In this document: piece by piece, positions 18,051-25,500 of the stretch
Position numbering within the stretch: position 1 is the first letter of the stretch
Layout: each line of letters opens with the position of its first letter
Source of the DNA: Sphaerotilus sulfidivorans
GTDB lineage: Bacteria > Pseudomonadota > Gammaproteobacteria > Burkholderiales > Burkholderiaceae_C
Length of the DNA: 41,866 nucleotides
Direction: 5' to 3'
NCBI RefSeq assembly: GCF_013426975.1
Contig: NZ_JACCPY010000033.1
Location: forward strand, 1 to 41,866
Translations under genes and position numbers: made by a program
The notes under the pieces: model-generated
What the model was told of the DNA's origin: nothing
What the model saw: only the letters and a program-made list of their open reading frames with translations
The model's database searches: none

Positions 18051-18620
18051 TCAGGCCGGCTCGCCCGGGGCGGGATAGCGCACCTCGATCACCTCGAGGC
18101 GCTGCAGCCCTGCTGGCGTCATCAGCATCACCTCGTCGCCCTCGCGCGCCTTCAGCAGTGCCCGCGCGACCGGGGAGATCCAGCTGATCTCTCCGCGCAG
18201 GCTGTCGGACTCGTCGATGCCCTTGATGGTGACGGTGTGCTCCTGCCCGCCGGAGTCGGCATAGGTCACCGTCGCACCGAAGAAGACCTGGTCGCGCCCG
18301 TGGTGCGCCGACGGATCGGCCACCTCCGCGATGTCGAGCCGGCGCGTCAGGTGCCGGATGCGGCGGTCGATTTCCCTCAGCCTTTTCTTGCCGTAGAGAT
18401 AGTCCCCGTTTTCCGAACGGTCGCCGTTCTTTGCGGCCCAGGAAACGGTTTCCACCACTTTCGGGCGCTCGACATCGAGCAGATTCATCAATTCGGCGCG
18501 CATCTGGCGATGGCCTTGCGGCGTCATGTAGTTTCGTGTACCCGAGGGCAGCGGGGGCAATCCTTGAAACTCCTCGTCCTCGGCTGCATCTGAAGGGGGT
18601 GTGGTCGCTGGACGGGTCAT
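18051..18620 (-). CDS. greB: Transcription elongation factor GreB
   Basis: GreB enters the RNA polymerase secondary channel and stimulates cleavage of backtracked RNA. The 189-residue protein has an N-terminal extension of about 28 residues. The coiled-coil follows, beginning NYMTPQGHRQM and reaching the tip motif NGDRSENGDYLYGKKRLREIDRR, with the two acidic tip residues needed for cleavage. The C-terminal FKBP-like domain ends in ARALLKAREGDEV. The pattern GDRSENGDY-x-YGKK distinguishes GreB from GreA. An AGGAG lies about nine bases before the ATG. Confidence 0.96.
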   Translation of the reverse strand: MTRPATTPPSDAAEDEEFQGLPPLPSGTRNYMTPQGHRQMRAELMNLLDVERPKVVETVSWAAKNGDRSENGDYLYGKKRLREIDRRIRHLTRRLDIAEVADPSAHHGRDQVFFGATVTYADSGGQEHTVTIKGIDESDSLRGEISWISPVARALLKAREGDEVMLMTPAGLQRLEVIEVRYPAPGEPA

Positions 18621-18902
18621 TGTTGTGGCTCCTGGTGTGATTTTTTGCGCGTGATCATTTTTTTCGATTCATTTGGTACGATGTGTACCCATGAATGAGG
18701 GGTTGTGTTGCAAATATTCCTCATACTGGATCTGCGCAATTCGTAATCGGGAGGCGAAATAAGTCACACTTTGAAACTTCCGGCGCTACAGCGGGGGAAG
18801 CCGCATGCCGATGACCCGGGCAAGCCGCAAATAGATGAGCTGGAGACTCGCGAACTCGGTCAGACGAGCTCGCCCGATCTGTGTTTTAGAGGGCCCCCTG
18901 CC
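18621..18902. other. AT-rich divergent regulatory region between greB and the HTH-receiver gene
   Basis: This 282-base gap is conspicuously AT-rich at 18640-18740. GGTAC-GATGT-GTACC at 18675-18689 is a perfect 5-bp inverted repeat. It contains TACGAT, a good -10 candidate on the plus strand. Transcription from there would give a leader of about 210 bases. The leader holds a possible 23-codon reading frame from the ATG at 18691 to the TAA ending near 18762, and then GC-rich sequence up to the next gene. I could not match the leader to a known riboswitch. Confidence 0.5.
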
Positions 18903-19553
18903 ATGTCCCGTCCCCATTTTGCTCAAGATCCTCTGGACCCGTTGCTGACGACCCGCGAAGCCGCGCTGCGGCTCGGCGTGTCGCTGCGCACCGTCCAGCT
19001 GTGGGTCGAGGCCGGCACGCTGCCGGCCGGTCGCACGCCAGGTGGTCATCGCCGCATCCGGCTGTCCGCGGTCGAGGCCCTGGCCCAGCGCAGCGGGCTG
19101 CGTCCTGCGGCGCCGACCTCGCTGTCGATGGCGGCGGCTGCCAATGCACCGCTCGATGTCCTGCTGATCGCCTCCAGCGTCGACCAGCTGCAGCTCTGGC
19201 AGGAGGTGCTGCAGCCTCTGGGCCCGAATGTGTCGCTGCGCGGCGCCAACAATGGCTATACCGGCCTGCTGCAGCTCGGTCGCAAGGCGCCGGACCTGTT
19301 GGTGACCGATCTGGCGATGCCTGACATCGACGGTTACGCGATGCTGCTGACGCTGTCCGGCCTGAACGAGTACGCTCCGCTCCGGGTGCTGGCGATTACC
19401 AGTCAGACGCCGCACCAGATCGCCGAGCGCGGCGGTCTGCCCGACCGGGTCCGCGTGATCCATCAGCCTGCACCTGCGATCGCGGTGCGCGCCTGGGTGG
19501 AATCGGAGATGATCCGCATGGGCCGCAGCATGCATGCCGAAGGCATGCAGTGA
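18903..19553 (+). CDS. Excisionase/MerR-like HTH protein fused to a degenerate receiver domain
   Basis: The protein is 216 residues. Residues about 15-60 (LLTTREAALRLGVSLRTVQLWVEAGTLPAGRTPGGHRR spans them) form a winged HTH of the MerR/excisionase DNA-binding type. Residues 85-210 look like a CheY-like receiver with the Asp136 acceptor site (VTDLAMPDIDG) and a Thr in LAITS. The acidic pair expected after strand 1 is missing (IASSVD), and the conserved Lys is Gln (VIHQP). Phosphorylation is therefore doubtful, and the domain may sense by protein contact. It heads a run of signalling genes on one strand. The ATG start is preferred to a TTG at 18771. Confidence 0.8.
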   Translation: MSRPHFAQDPLDPLLTTREAALRLGVSLRTVQLWVEAGTLPAGRTPGGHRRIRLSAVEALAQRSGLRPAAPTSLSMAAAANAPLDVLLIASSVDQLQLWQEVLQPLGPNVSLRGANNGYTGLLQLGRKAPDLLVTDLAMPDIDGYAMLLTLSGLNEYAPLRVLAITSQTPHQIAERGGLPDRVRVIHQPAPAIAVRAWVESEMIRMGRSMHAEGMQ

Positions 19554-19603
19554 ACCTGTCCCCGGCGGGTGAAGGTCTGTGCTGACCTGCCGGGATCCCG
19601 AGA

Positions 19604-19981
19604 ATGCACATGATCTCCAGCCGCATCCTGATCGTCGAGGACCAGATCGACATCCGCCGCTTCATCCGGATGACGCTGGAGATGACCGAGCACGAGCTGC
19701 ACGAGGCGGCCGACGGTTCCCAGGCGCTGGCGCTGGCGCATGAACTGCGGCCGGCCCTGGTGGTGCTGGATGTGATGCTGCCGGGATCGATCGACGGGCT
19801 CGAGGTGTGCCGGCGTCTGCGAGCCGATCCGTCGCAGGCGGGCGTGAAGGTGCTGCTGCTCAGCGCCCGCGGTCTGCCGGCCGATCTGCAGGCGGGCCGT
19901 CAGGCCGGCGCGGATGCCTGCCTGGTCAAGCCGTGCAGCCCGATCGATCTGCTCCAGCAGGTCGAGTCGATGCTGGGCTGA
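19604..19981 (+). CDS. Single-domain response regulator (CheY-like receiver)
   Basis: This 125-residue protein is a bare receiver with no output domain. The acidic pair Glu12/Asp13 (IVEDQID), acceptor Asp56 (VVLDVMLPG), Ser in LLLSARG and Lys in CLVKPCSP are all present, so it should be phosphorylatable. It has one extra residue after MLPG (SIDG) compared with many receivers. It sits 50 bases after the HTH-receiver gene and about 90 bases before a two-component pair, so it may relay phosphate or bind another protein within this cluster. An ATG two codons downstream is an alternative start. Confidence 0.88.
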   Translation: MHMISSRILIVEDQIDIRRFIRMTLEMTEHELHEAADGSQALALAHELRPALVVLDVMLPGSIDGLEVCRRLRADPSQAGVKVLLLSARGLPADLQAGRQAGADACLVKPCSPIDLLQQVESMLG

Positions 19982-20070
19982 AGTTCTTTACAGCGCAGGC
20001 ACGAGCGCCTGACGTCGGCGGTCGACGATACTGCATGCTCTCCGAGACTGCCCGTCCTTCCGACTCCCCC

Positions 20071-20778
20071 ATGAGCGCCCGTGTTCTCCTGATCGACGAC
20101 GATGCCCGCCTGACCGGCATGGTCAGCACCTATCTGGTCTCGGCCGGACTTCATGTCTCGGTGGCCGGCGATCTGGCGCAGGGGCGCGCGCGCCTGCAGC
20201 GCGAGCTCTTCGATGTGCTGGTGCTCGACCTGATGCTGCCCGATGGCGACGGGCTGGACCTGACGCGCGAACTGCGCGCCGACCCGCGCCTGCGCAGCCT
20301 GCCGCTGCTGATGCTGACCGCGCGCGGCGAGCCGATGGACCGCATCATCGGCCTCGAGCTGGGGGCCGACGACTACCTGCCCAAGCCCTTCGAGCCGCGC
20401 GAGCTGCTCGCGCGCATCAAGGCGCTGCTGCGCCGCGCCACGCCGCTGGGCGATGATGCGGTGCTGCGCTTCGGCCGGCTCGAGGTCGACGTGAACGCAC
20501 GCCAGGTGCGGGTCGACGGCCGCATCTGCGAGCTGACCAGCTACCAGTTCGACATCCTGCAGGTGATGGCGCGCAGCCCCGGCCGGGTGCTCTCGCGTGA
20601 CCAGATCATGGATGCGCTCAAGGGGCATCCGATCGAGGCCTTCGACCGCAGCATCGACGTGCATGTCTCGCGCATCCGCGCCGCGATCGAGGACGATCCG
20701 AAGAACCCGCGCCGCATCCTGACGGTGCGCGGCTCCGGCTATGTCTTCGCGCGCAAGCAGGACGCCGACGCGGCCTGA
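20071..20778 (+). CDS. OmpR/PhoB-family response regulator
   Basis: The 235-residue regulator has a receiver with Asp10/Asp11, acceptor Asp53 (VLDLMLPDGDG), Thr in MLTARGE and Lys in YLPKPFEP. A winged-helix DNA-binding domain follows, marked by ELTSYQFDILQVM, VLSRDQIMDALKG and FDRSIDVHVSRIR-x-AIEDDP, ending RGSGYVF. All key residues are intact. The ATG at 20071 puts ARVLLIDDD at the start. An ATG at 20035 would add 12 residues, and neither has a good ribosome binding site. The cognate kinase begins 14 bases after its stop. Confidence 0.93.
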   Translation: MSARVLLIDDDARLTGMVSTYLVSAGLHVSVAGDLAQGRARLQRELFDVLVLDLMLPDGDGLDLTRELRADPRLRSLPLLMLTARGEPMDRIIGLELGADDYLPKPFEPRELLARIKALLRRATPLGDDAVLRFGRLEVDVNARQVRVDGRICELTSYQFDILQVMARSPGRVLSRDQIMDALKGHPIEAFDRSIDVHVSRIRAAIEDDPKNPRRILTVRGSGYVFARKQDADAA

Positions 20779-20792
20779 GCACGCCTTCCGGC

Positions 20793-22256
20793 ATGCGCTG
20801 GCGTCGAAGCACCGGAGTGCGCAGCCTCTATCTGCGCATCTACCTCACCGTCGTGGTGGTGCTGCTGGTGTTCGCGCTGATCGCGGCGGTGCTGTTCCGC
20901 CGCCATGCCGCGGCCGAGGAAACGCGCTTCGAGAGCGCGGTGCTCGAGCGCACCCGGGCGATGGCGGCGCTGATCGAGCGCAGCCTGCCGCCGGCCAGCG
21001 CACCGGAGGACACCCAGCGCGAGGTGCTGCTGGACTGGTCGCGTCAGCTCAAGCTGCCGCTGGCGCTTGATGACGCCTCGGGTCGGCGCATCGCCGAGTC
21101 CGAGCCTTACCGCCGCATGCTCGAGGACCGGGCGCGGCCGGAGTCGGAGATCGCGCTGGCCTCGCGCCTGCCCGATGGCCGGGTGCTGTGGACACTGAAG
21201 ATCCGCTTCAAGGGTTTCAAGGGTGGCGGGCCGCCAGGGTCTGGCCCCGGACATGAGCATGGGCCTCGCGGCGAGGGCGGGCCACCGCGCCTGCCACCGA
21301 TCAACGGTCCCGGGCCGCTGGATCGCATCGGCCTGGGCGGGCCGGGCCTGCTCGACGAGGCCACCGGCGTGCTGCTGCTGCTGGCGGCGCTGTTCACCGC
21401 GATCACGCTGGGCGCCTATCCGGTGGTGCGCCGGCTGACCCGCCGGCTCGAGATCCTGCAGCGCGGTGTCGAGGTCTTCGGCAGTGGCCGGCTGTCGCAC
21501 CGGGTCGATGCACGCGGCGAAGATGAGGTCGCGGCGGTGGCGCGCAGCTTCAACCAGGCGGCGCAGCGCATCGAGGACCTGGTGCGCTCGAACCGCTCGC
21601 TGCTGGCCAATGCCAGCCATGAGCTGCGCTCGCCGCTGGCACGGCTGAAGATGGCGGTGTCGATGTTCGACCATGCGGATCCGGCCCAGCACGAGGAGCT
21701 GCGCCGCGAGATCGACCGCGACATCCGCGAGCTCGACGAGCTGGTCGAGGAGGTGCTGCTGGCCAGCCGGCTTGATGCACGCTCGGACATGCAGCCCGAG
21801 CTGGTCGAGCTGCTCGGCCTGCTGGTCGAGGAGGCTGCGCGGGTCGGGGCCGAGGCCGGCGGCGAGGAGGTGCAGGTGCTCGGCGAGGAGCGGCTGCTGC
21901 GCCGCGCGCTGCGCAATCTGCTGGAGAACGCGCGCCGCTACGGCGGCGACGAGGTCTCGGCCGACGTCGGCACGCTGCCGGACGGCCGCATCGAGATCAG
22001 CATCCGCGATCGCGGCCCCGGCGTGCCGGCGGAGTTCCGCGAGCGCATCTTCGAGCCCTTCTACCGCCTGCCCGGCCATGCCGAGCGCGCGGGCGGCGTC
22101 GGCCTCGGGCTGTCGCTGGTGCGCCAGATCGCCGAGCGCCACGGCGGCAAGGTGCGCTGCGAGGGCCGCGAGGGCGGCGGCACCTGCTTCGTCATCACGC
22201 TGCCGAGTCCGATGCTGGGCGACGACGCTCCGGCGCCCGGTCGGCATAGCGGTTGA
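20793..22256 (+). CDS. Membrane sensor histidine kinase with Gly/Pro-rich periplasmic segment
   Basis: This 487-residue HisKA kinase pairs with the preceding regulator. TM1 spans about 15-35 and TM2 about 191-212, enclosing a periplasmic domain of roughly 155 residues. Its last part (144-186) is almost all Gly and Pro with GPGHEHGP. A HAMP-like region follows, then the phospho-acceptor His276 in NASHELRSPL, and then N, G1 and G2 boxes (NLLENARRYG, DRGPGVP, GVGLGLSL). The Gly/Pro/His segment next to the membrane is unusual and might bind metal or act as a spacer. Its 3' end overlaps the convergent DUF3717 gene by 62 bases. Confidence 0.92.
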   Translation: MRWRRSTGVRSLYLRIYLTVVVVLLVFALIAAVLFRRHAAAEETRFESAVLERTRAMAALIERSLPPASAPEDTQREVLLDWSRQLKLPLALDDASGRRIAESEPYRRMLEDRARPESEIALASRLPDGRVLWTLKIRFKGFKGGGPPGSGPGHEHGPRGEGGPPRLPPINGPGPLDRIGLGGPGLLDEATGVLLLLAALFTAITLGAYPVVRRLTRRLEILQRGVEVFGSGRLSHRVDARGEDEVAAVARSFNQAAQRIEDLVRSNRSLLANASHELRSPLARLKMAVSMFDHADPAQHEELRREIDRDIRELDELVEEVLLASRLDARSDMQPELVELLGLLVEEAARVGAEAGGEEVQVLGEERLLRRALRNLLENARRYGGDEVSADVGTLPDGRIEISIRDRGPGVPAEFRERIFEPFYRLPGHAERAGGVGLGLSLVRQIAERHGGKVRCEGREGGGTCFVITLPSPMLGDDAPAPGRHSG

Positions 22257-22629
22257 AGCGCCAGGCGCTGCCCTCGGCGATGATGCGACGCCAGATGACG
22301 CGCTTCTCGCCCGGGCTCATCGCCGGCCAGTGCCGGACCTCCTCGAAGCTGCGCCCGCAGCCCTTGCAGACCGCGTCGCCCTGGGCGGTCGAGCAGATCG
22401 CGATGCAGGGCGCGTCGGGCGTGCTGTCGTACCAGGCCAGCCAGGCCTCGCGGGCCGGCGGCGGCAGCGTGTCCTCGTCGTGCGAAGTCTCGCGGAAGTA
22501 GCTCATCCGCGCGTAGACCTCGGCCAGCGCGCGCAGCGGTGCGGCCAGCTCGATGCCGTCGGGCGAGGGGCTGCGCTGGCGCCACCAGTTGATGGCGTTC
22601 TCGATGTCGGTGATGTGGATGTCAGCCAT
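22195..22629 (-). CDS. DUF3717-DUF1289 fusion protein
   Basis: The 144-residue protein begins at the ATG giving MADIHITDIENAINWW. That opening is the core of DUF3717, a short betaproteobacterial domain. Residues from about 75 (PCIAICSTAQGDAVCKGC and the following REVRHW-like EEVRHW motif) are DUF1289. Its four cysteines (C-x3-C-x8-C-x2-C) look like a small zinc or Fe-S site. Neither domain has a known function that I can name with confidence. The C-terminus is coded across the 3' end of the histidine kinase gene on the opposite strand. Confidence 0.85.
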   Translation of the reverse strand: MADIHITDIENAINWWRQRSPSPDGIELAAPLRALAEVYARMSYFRETSHDEDTLPPPAREAWLAWYDSTPDAPCIAICSTAQGDAVCKGCGRSFEEVRHWPAMSPGEKRVIWRRIIAEGSAWRFNRYADRAPERRRPASDSAA

Positions 22630-22698
22630 GGCCACGCGAGCATAGCGGCCGACGCCCGCCCCCGGCATCGTCAGGGGCGGGCCGGGCTCAGCGGCGGC

Positions 22699-23166
22699 TC
22701 AGCGCGCGCCGCCGAGCAGGCCGCCGAGGATCTGCGGCAGCATCGCGCCCAGGTCGGCGCCTTGCTGGGGCAGGCGGCCGTCCGGCGTCATCGCGTCGAC
22801 CACCTGGGGCAGGATCTGCGCCAGCGCGCCACCGGCCGCGCCGCTGTCCATGCCGGCGCTGCGCGCGAGCTGGCCCAGCACGTCCGGGCCGAGCACCTGG
22901 CCGATCTGCTCGGCCGAGACCGGCAGGTTCTGGCCGGTCGAGACCCAGGACGAGGCCACGTCGCCCAGGCCGCTGCGCTGGAACTGCTCCAGCAGTCCGC
23001 CCAGGCCGCCGGCCGGCGCGCCGGCCTGGGCCGCGCCGCCGCCACCGAGGCCGCCGTTCATCAGCATGCCGATCAGGGCCTGGATCAGGGCGGCCTGGCC
23101 ACCCTGCTGCGAGCCACCGAGTGCCTGGCTCACCACCGAGCCGACCAGAGAGTCGAGCAGTCCCAT
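22699..23166 (-). CDS. YidB/DUF937 family protein
   Basis: The 155-residue protein begins MGLLDSLVGSVVSQALGG, typical of YidB-like DUF937 proteins, with a GGAG ribosome site about nine bases upstream. A Gly/Ala-rich linker (about 33-58) separates this helix from a C-terminal region with SWVSTGQNLPVSAEQIGQVLG, the family's most conserved segment, and a Gly-rich tail LGGLLGGAR. It has no signal peptide. The function is unknown. It has been associated with stress or envelope genes, but nothing here specifies a role. Confidence 0.88.
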   Translation of the reverse strand: MGLLDSLVGSVVSQALGGSQQGGQAALIQALIGMLMNGGLGGGGAAQAGAPAGGLGGLLEQFQRSGLGDVASSWVSTGQNLPVSAEQIGQVLGPDVLGQLARSAGMDSGAAGGALAQILPQVVDAMTPDGRLPQQGADLGAMLPQILGGLLGGAR

Positions 23167-23314
23167 CTGTGTTCTCCTGTTGGAATCGAAACGAAGAAAG
23201 AAGATCGTGAATCGCGACAAGGTTCACGCTGCGCCGGGTGCGCGGGGGCTACTGTGACCGGTTTCCATGTCCTTGTCATGCGACCAATGGCCGGGTCCTC
23301 TGCCGGGCGCCGAT

Positions 23315-23320
23315 TACACT
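23315..23320 (+). promoter_or_regulatory. Putative -10 (TACACT) immediately upstream of purN
   Basis: TACACT ends nine bases before the purN ATG. If used, transcription would start within a few bases of the ATG, giving a very short or absent leader. No Shine-Dalgarno sequence is present in that gap. No good -35 match was found at standard spacing. Confidence 0.4.
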
Positions 23321-23329
23321 CCCGCACCC

Positions 23330-23968
23330 ATGAAACGCATCGTGATCCTGATTTCCGGCCGGGGCTCCAACATGGAAGCCATCCAGAAGGCCTGCCAGAC
23401 CGAGGGCTGGCCCGCCGCCGTCGTTGCCGTCATCAGCAACCGTCCGCAGGCGGGCGGGCTGGCCTGGGCGCAGGCGCAGGGCATCGCCGCGGTCGGTCTG
23501 GACCACCGCGCGCATGCCGATCGCGCCGCCTTCGACGCCGCGCTGGCCGAGGAGATCGACCGGCACCAGCCCGACCTGGTGGTGCTGGCCGGTTTCATGC
23601 GCATCCTGACGCCCGAGTTCGTCGCGCGCTACGCGGGCCGGCTGCTGAACATCCACCCGTCGCTGCTGCCGTCCTTCGGCGGGCTGCACACGCACGAGCG
23701 TGCGCTGCAGGCGGGCTGCAAGTTCGCCGGGGCCACGGTGCATTTCGTGACGCCCGAGCTGGACCACGGCCCGATCGTCGTGCAGGCGGCGGTGCCGGTG
23801 CGCCAGGGCGACACGCCCGACACGCTGGCCGAGCGCATCCTGCGCTGCGAGCATGTGATCTACCCGCGCGCGGTGCGCTGGTTCGTCGAGGACCGGCTTG
23901 CGGTCGACGAAGCGGGCGTCGTGCGCCATCTTGACGGCGTCGAGCAGTGGCTGTTCGATCCGCGCTGA
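23330..23968 (+). CDS. purN: Phosphoribosylglycinamide formyltransferase
   Basis: PurN transfers a formyl group from 10-formyl-THF to GAR in step three of de novo purine synthesis. The 212-residue protein starts MKRIVILISGRGSNMEAI, the phosphate-binding loop. It carries the catalytic Asn and His in LLNIHPSLLPSFGG, HTHERAL, and the Asp in TPELDHGPIV. The length is standard. The ATG is preceded closely by a possible -10 box, so the mRNA may be near-leaderless. The methyltransferase gene follows 49 bases downstream. Confidence 0.97.
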   Translation: MKRIVILISGRGSNMEAIQKACQTEGWPAAVVAVISNRPQAGGLAWAQAQGIAAVGLDHRAHADRAAFDAALAEEIDRHQPDLVVLAGFMRILTPEFVARYAGRLLNIHPSLLPSFGGLHTHERALQAGCKFAGATVHFVTPELDHGPIVVQAAVPVRQGDTPDTLAERILRCEHVIYPRAVRWFVEDRLAVDEAGVVRHLDGVEQWLFDPR

Positions 23969-24017
23969 GCCGTCCTTTCCTGTCCGATCTTCCGATTCCG
24001 TTCCCGAGGAGCCCTCG

Positions 24018-25286
24018 ATGACCCCCAAGGCCCTGTTCGCCCTGTGCGACGAGCTGCTGCACGAGGTGCTGCGCTTCACCACGCCCGCCGATGCGGTGGT
24101 GTCGTCCTTCTTCCGCCAGAACCGTGCGCTGGGCGCACGCGAGCGCCAGACGCTGGCCGAGACGGTCTACGAGGTGCTGCGCCGTCGCGCGAAGTACCAG
24201 TACCTGGCGCGCTCCGGCCACGGCTCGATCGAGCGCCGGCTGATCCTGCTGGCCTGGCAGGGCTCGGAGGCCTACCTGAACGCCGCGATCACCGAGGGCG
24301 AGCGCACCTGGCTGGACAACTGCCGCCAGTTCGACCCGATGAAGGCCTCGAAGGGCCACAACGCCGCGTTGGTGCACAACCTGCCCGAGTGGCTGGTCGA
24401 GCCGCTGAAGGCGCAGGTCGGCGAGGAGTTCGACGCGCTGGCCGAGGCGCTGCTGCAGCCCGCCGGGCTGGATCTGCGCGTCAACGCCATCAAGGTCAAG
24501 CGCGAGGCCGCGCAGGAGGCGCTGGCCGCCGAGGGCATTCGCGCGCAGCCGACGCCGTTCTCGCCGCTGGGCCTGCGGGTCGACGGCAAGCCGGCGCTCA
24601 ACCGCACCGAGGTCTTCAACCGCGGCGAGGTCGAGGTGCAGGACGAGGGCAGCCAGCTGCTGGCGCTGCTGACCGAGGCCAGGCGCGGGGAGATGGTGGT
24701 CGACTTCTGCGCCGGCGCCGGCGGCAAGACGCTGGCGCTGGGCGCGATGATGCGCAACACCGGCCGGCTCTACGCCTTCGATGTGTCGGCGCACCGGCTG
24801 GCGGCGCTCAAGCCGCGTCTGGCGCGCAGCGGGCTGTCGAACGTCTATCCGGCCGGCATCACCCACGAGCGCGACGACCGGGTCAAGCGCCTGGCCGGCA
24901 AGATCGACCGGGTGCTGGTCGACGCGCCGTGCTCGGGCCTGGGCACGCTGCGCCGCAATCCCGACCTGAAGTGGCGCCAGAGCGAGAAGTCGGTGGCCGA
25001 GCTGACCGCCAAGCAGGCGTCCATCCTCGACAGCGCCGCTCGCCTGGTGAAGTCCGGCGGCCAGCTGGTCTACGCGACCTGCAGCGTGCTCGAGGCCGAG
25101 AACGAGGCCATCGTGCGCGCCTTCACCGAGGCCCATCCGGACTTCGAGATGCTCGATGCCGCCGAGGTGCTCGAGCGCCAGAAGGTCGAGCAGGCCGCCT
25201 CGCTGTGCCATGACGGCATGCTGCGGCTGTGGCCGCACCGCCACGGCACCGACGGCTTCTTCGCCGCGGTCTGGCGTCGACGCTGA
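24018..25286 (+). CDS. RsmB/NOP family RNA (cytosine-C5) methyltransferase
   Basis: The 422-residue protein has an N-terminal NusB-like helical region (RERQTLAETVYEVLRRRAKYQYL) and a SAM-dependent methyltransferase fold. Visible motifs are the SAM loop VVDFCAGAGGKTLALGA, motif IV VDAPCSGLGTLRRNPDLKWR, and motif VI VYATCSVLEAENE with the catalytic Cys in ATCS. These are the hallmarks of m5C RNA methyltransferases that act on rRNA. RsmB (16S C967) is the nearest named relative. The gene is not in the usual def-fmt-rsmB order, so the exact target is uncertain. GAGGAG precedes the ATG. Confidence 0.9.
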   Translation: MTPKALFALCDELLHEVLRFTTPADAVVSSFFRQNRALGARERQTLAETVYEVLRRRAKYQYLARSGHGSIERRLILLAWQGSEAYLNAAITEGERTWLDNCRQFDPMKASKGHNAALVHNLPEWLVEPLKAQVGEEFDALAEALLQPAGLDLRVNAIKVKREAAQEALAAEGIRAQPTPFSPLGLRVDGKPALNRTEVFNRGEVEVQDEGSQLLALLTEARRGEMVVDFCAGAGGKTLALGAMMRNTGRLYAFDVSAHRLAALKPRLARSGLSNVYPAGITHERDDRVKRLAGKIDRVLVDAPCSGLGTLRRNPDLKWRQSEKSVAELTAKQASILDSAARLVKSGGQLVYATCSVLEAENEAIVRAFTEAHPDFEMLDAAEVLERQKVEQAASLCHDGMLRLWPHRHGTDGFFAAVWRRR

Positions 25287-25383
25287 ACCGGACTGCCGTC
25301 CGGCGCCTGCCGCCTGGCGGCGGTGCCGGGCAAATCACCGCCACTGGGGTGGCTGCTCATGTCGCCGCTTCCCTGGGCGGGGC

Positions 25384-25389
25384 TAAAAT
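25384..25389 (+). promoter_or_regulatory. Putative -10 box (TAAAAT) for the desaturase gene
   Basis: The 214-base gap after the methyltransferase gene is GC-rich except for GGCTAAAATCGCC at 25382-25394. A start downstream gives a leader of roughly 105 bases. The core matches the boxes ahead of fkpB and rpoZ. Confidence 0.45.
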
Positions 25390-25500
25390 CGCCCGCCCGC
25401 CTGTGACTCGGACCCTCCGCCCCGTGCGCTTTCCGAAACGCCGGCGACCCTCGCCCGCCGTGCAGCCTGCCTGCTTCCTGCGTTTCTGAAAGTCTTTCCG

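Noticed and set aside
18690-18902. Possible c-di-GMP (GEMM) riboswitch in the leader of the HTH-receiver gene
   Set aside because: Some GCAAG/GCAAA words recall the motif, but I could not lay out the two-helix architecture or its conserved loops.
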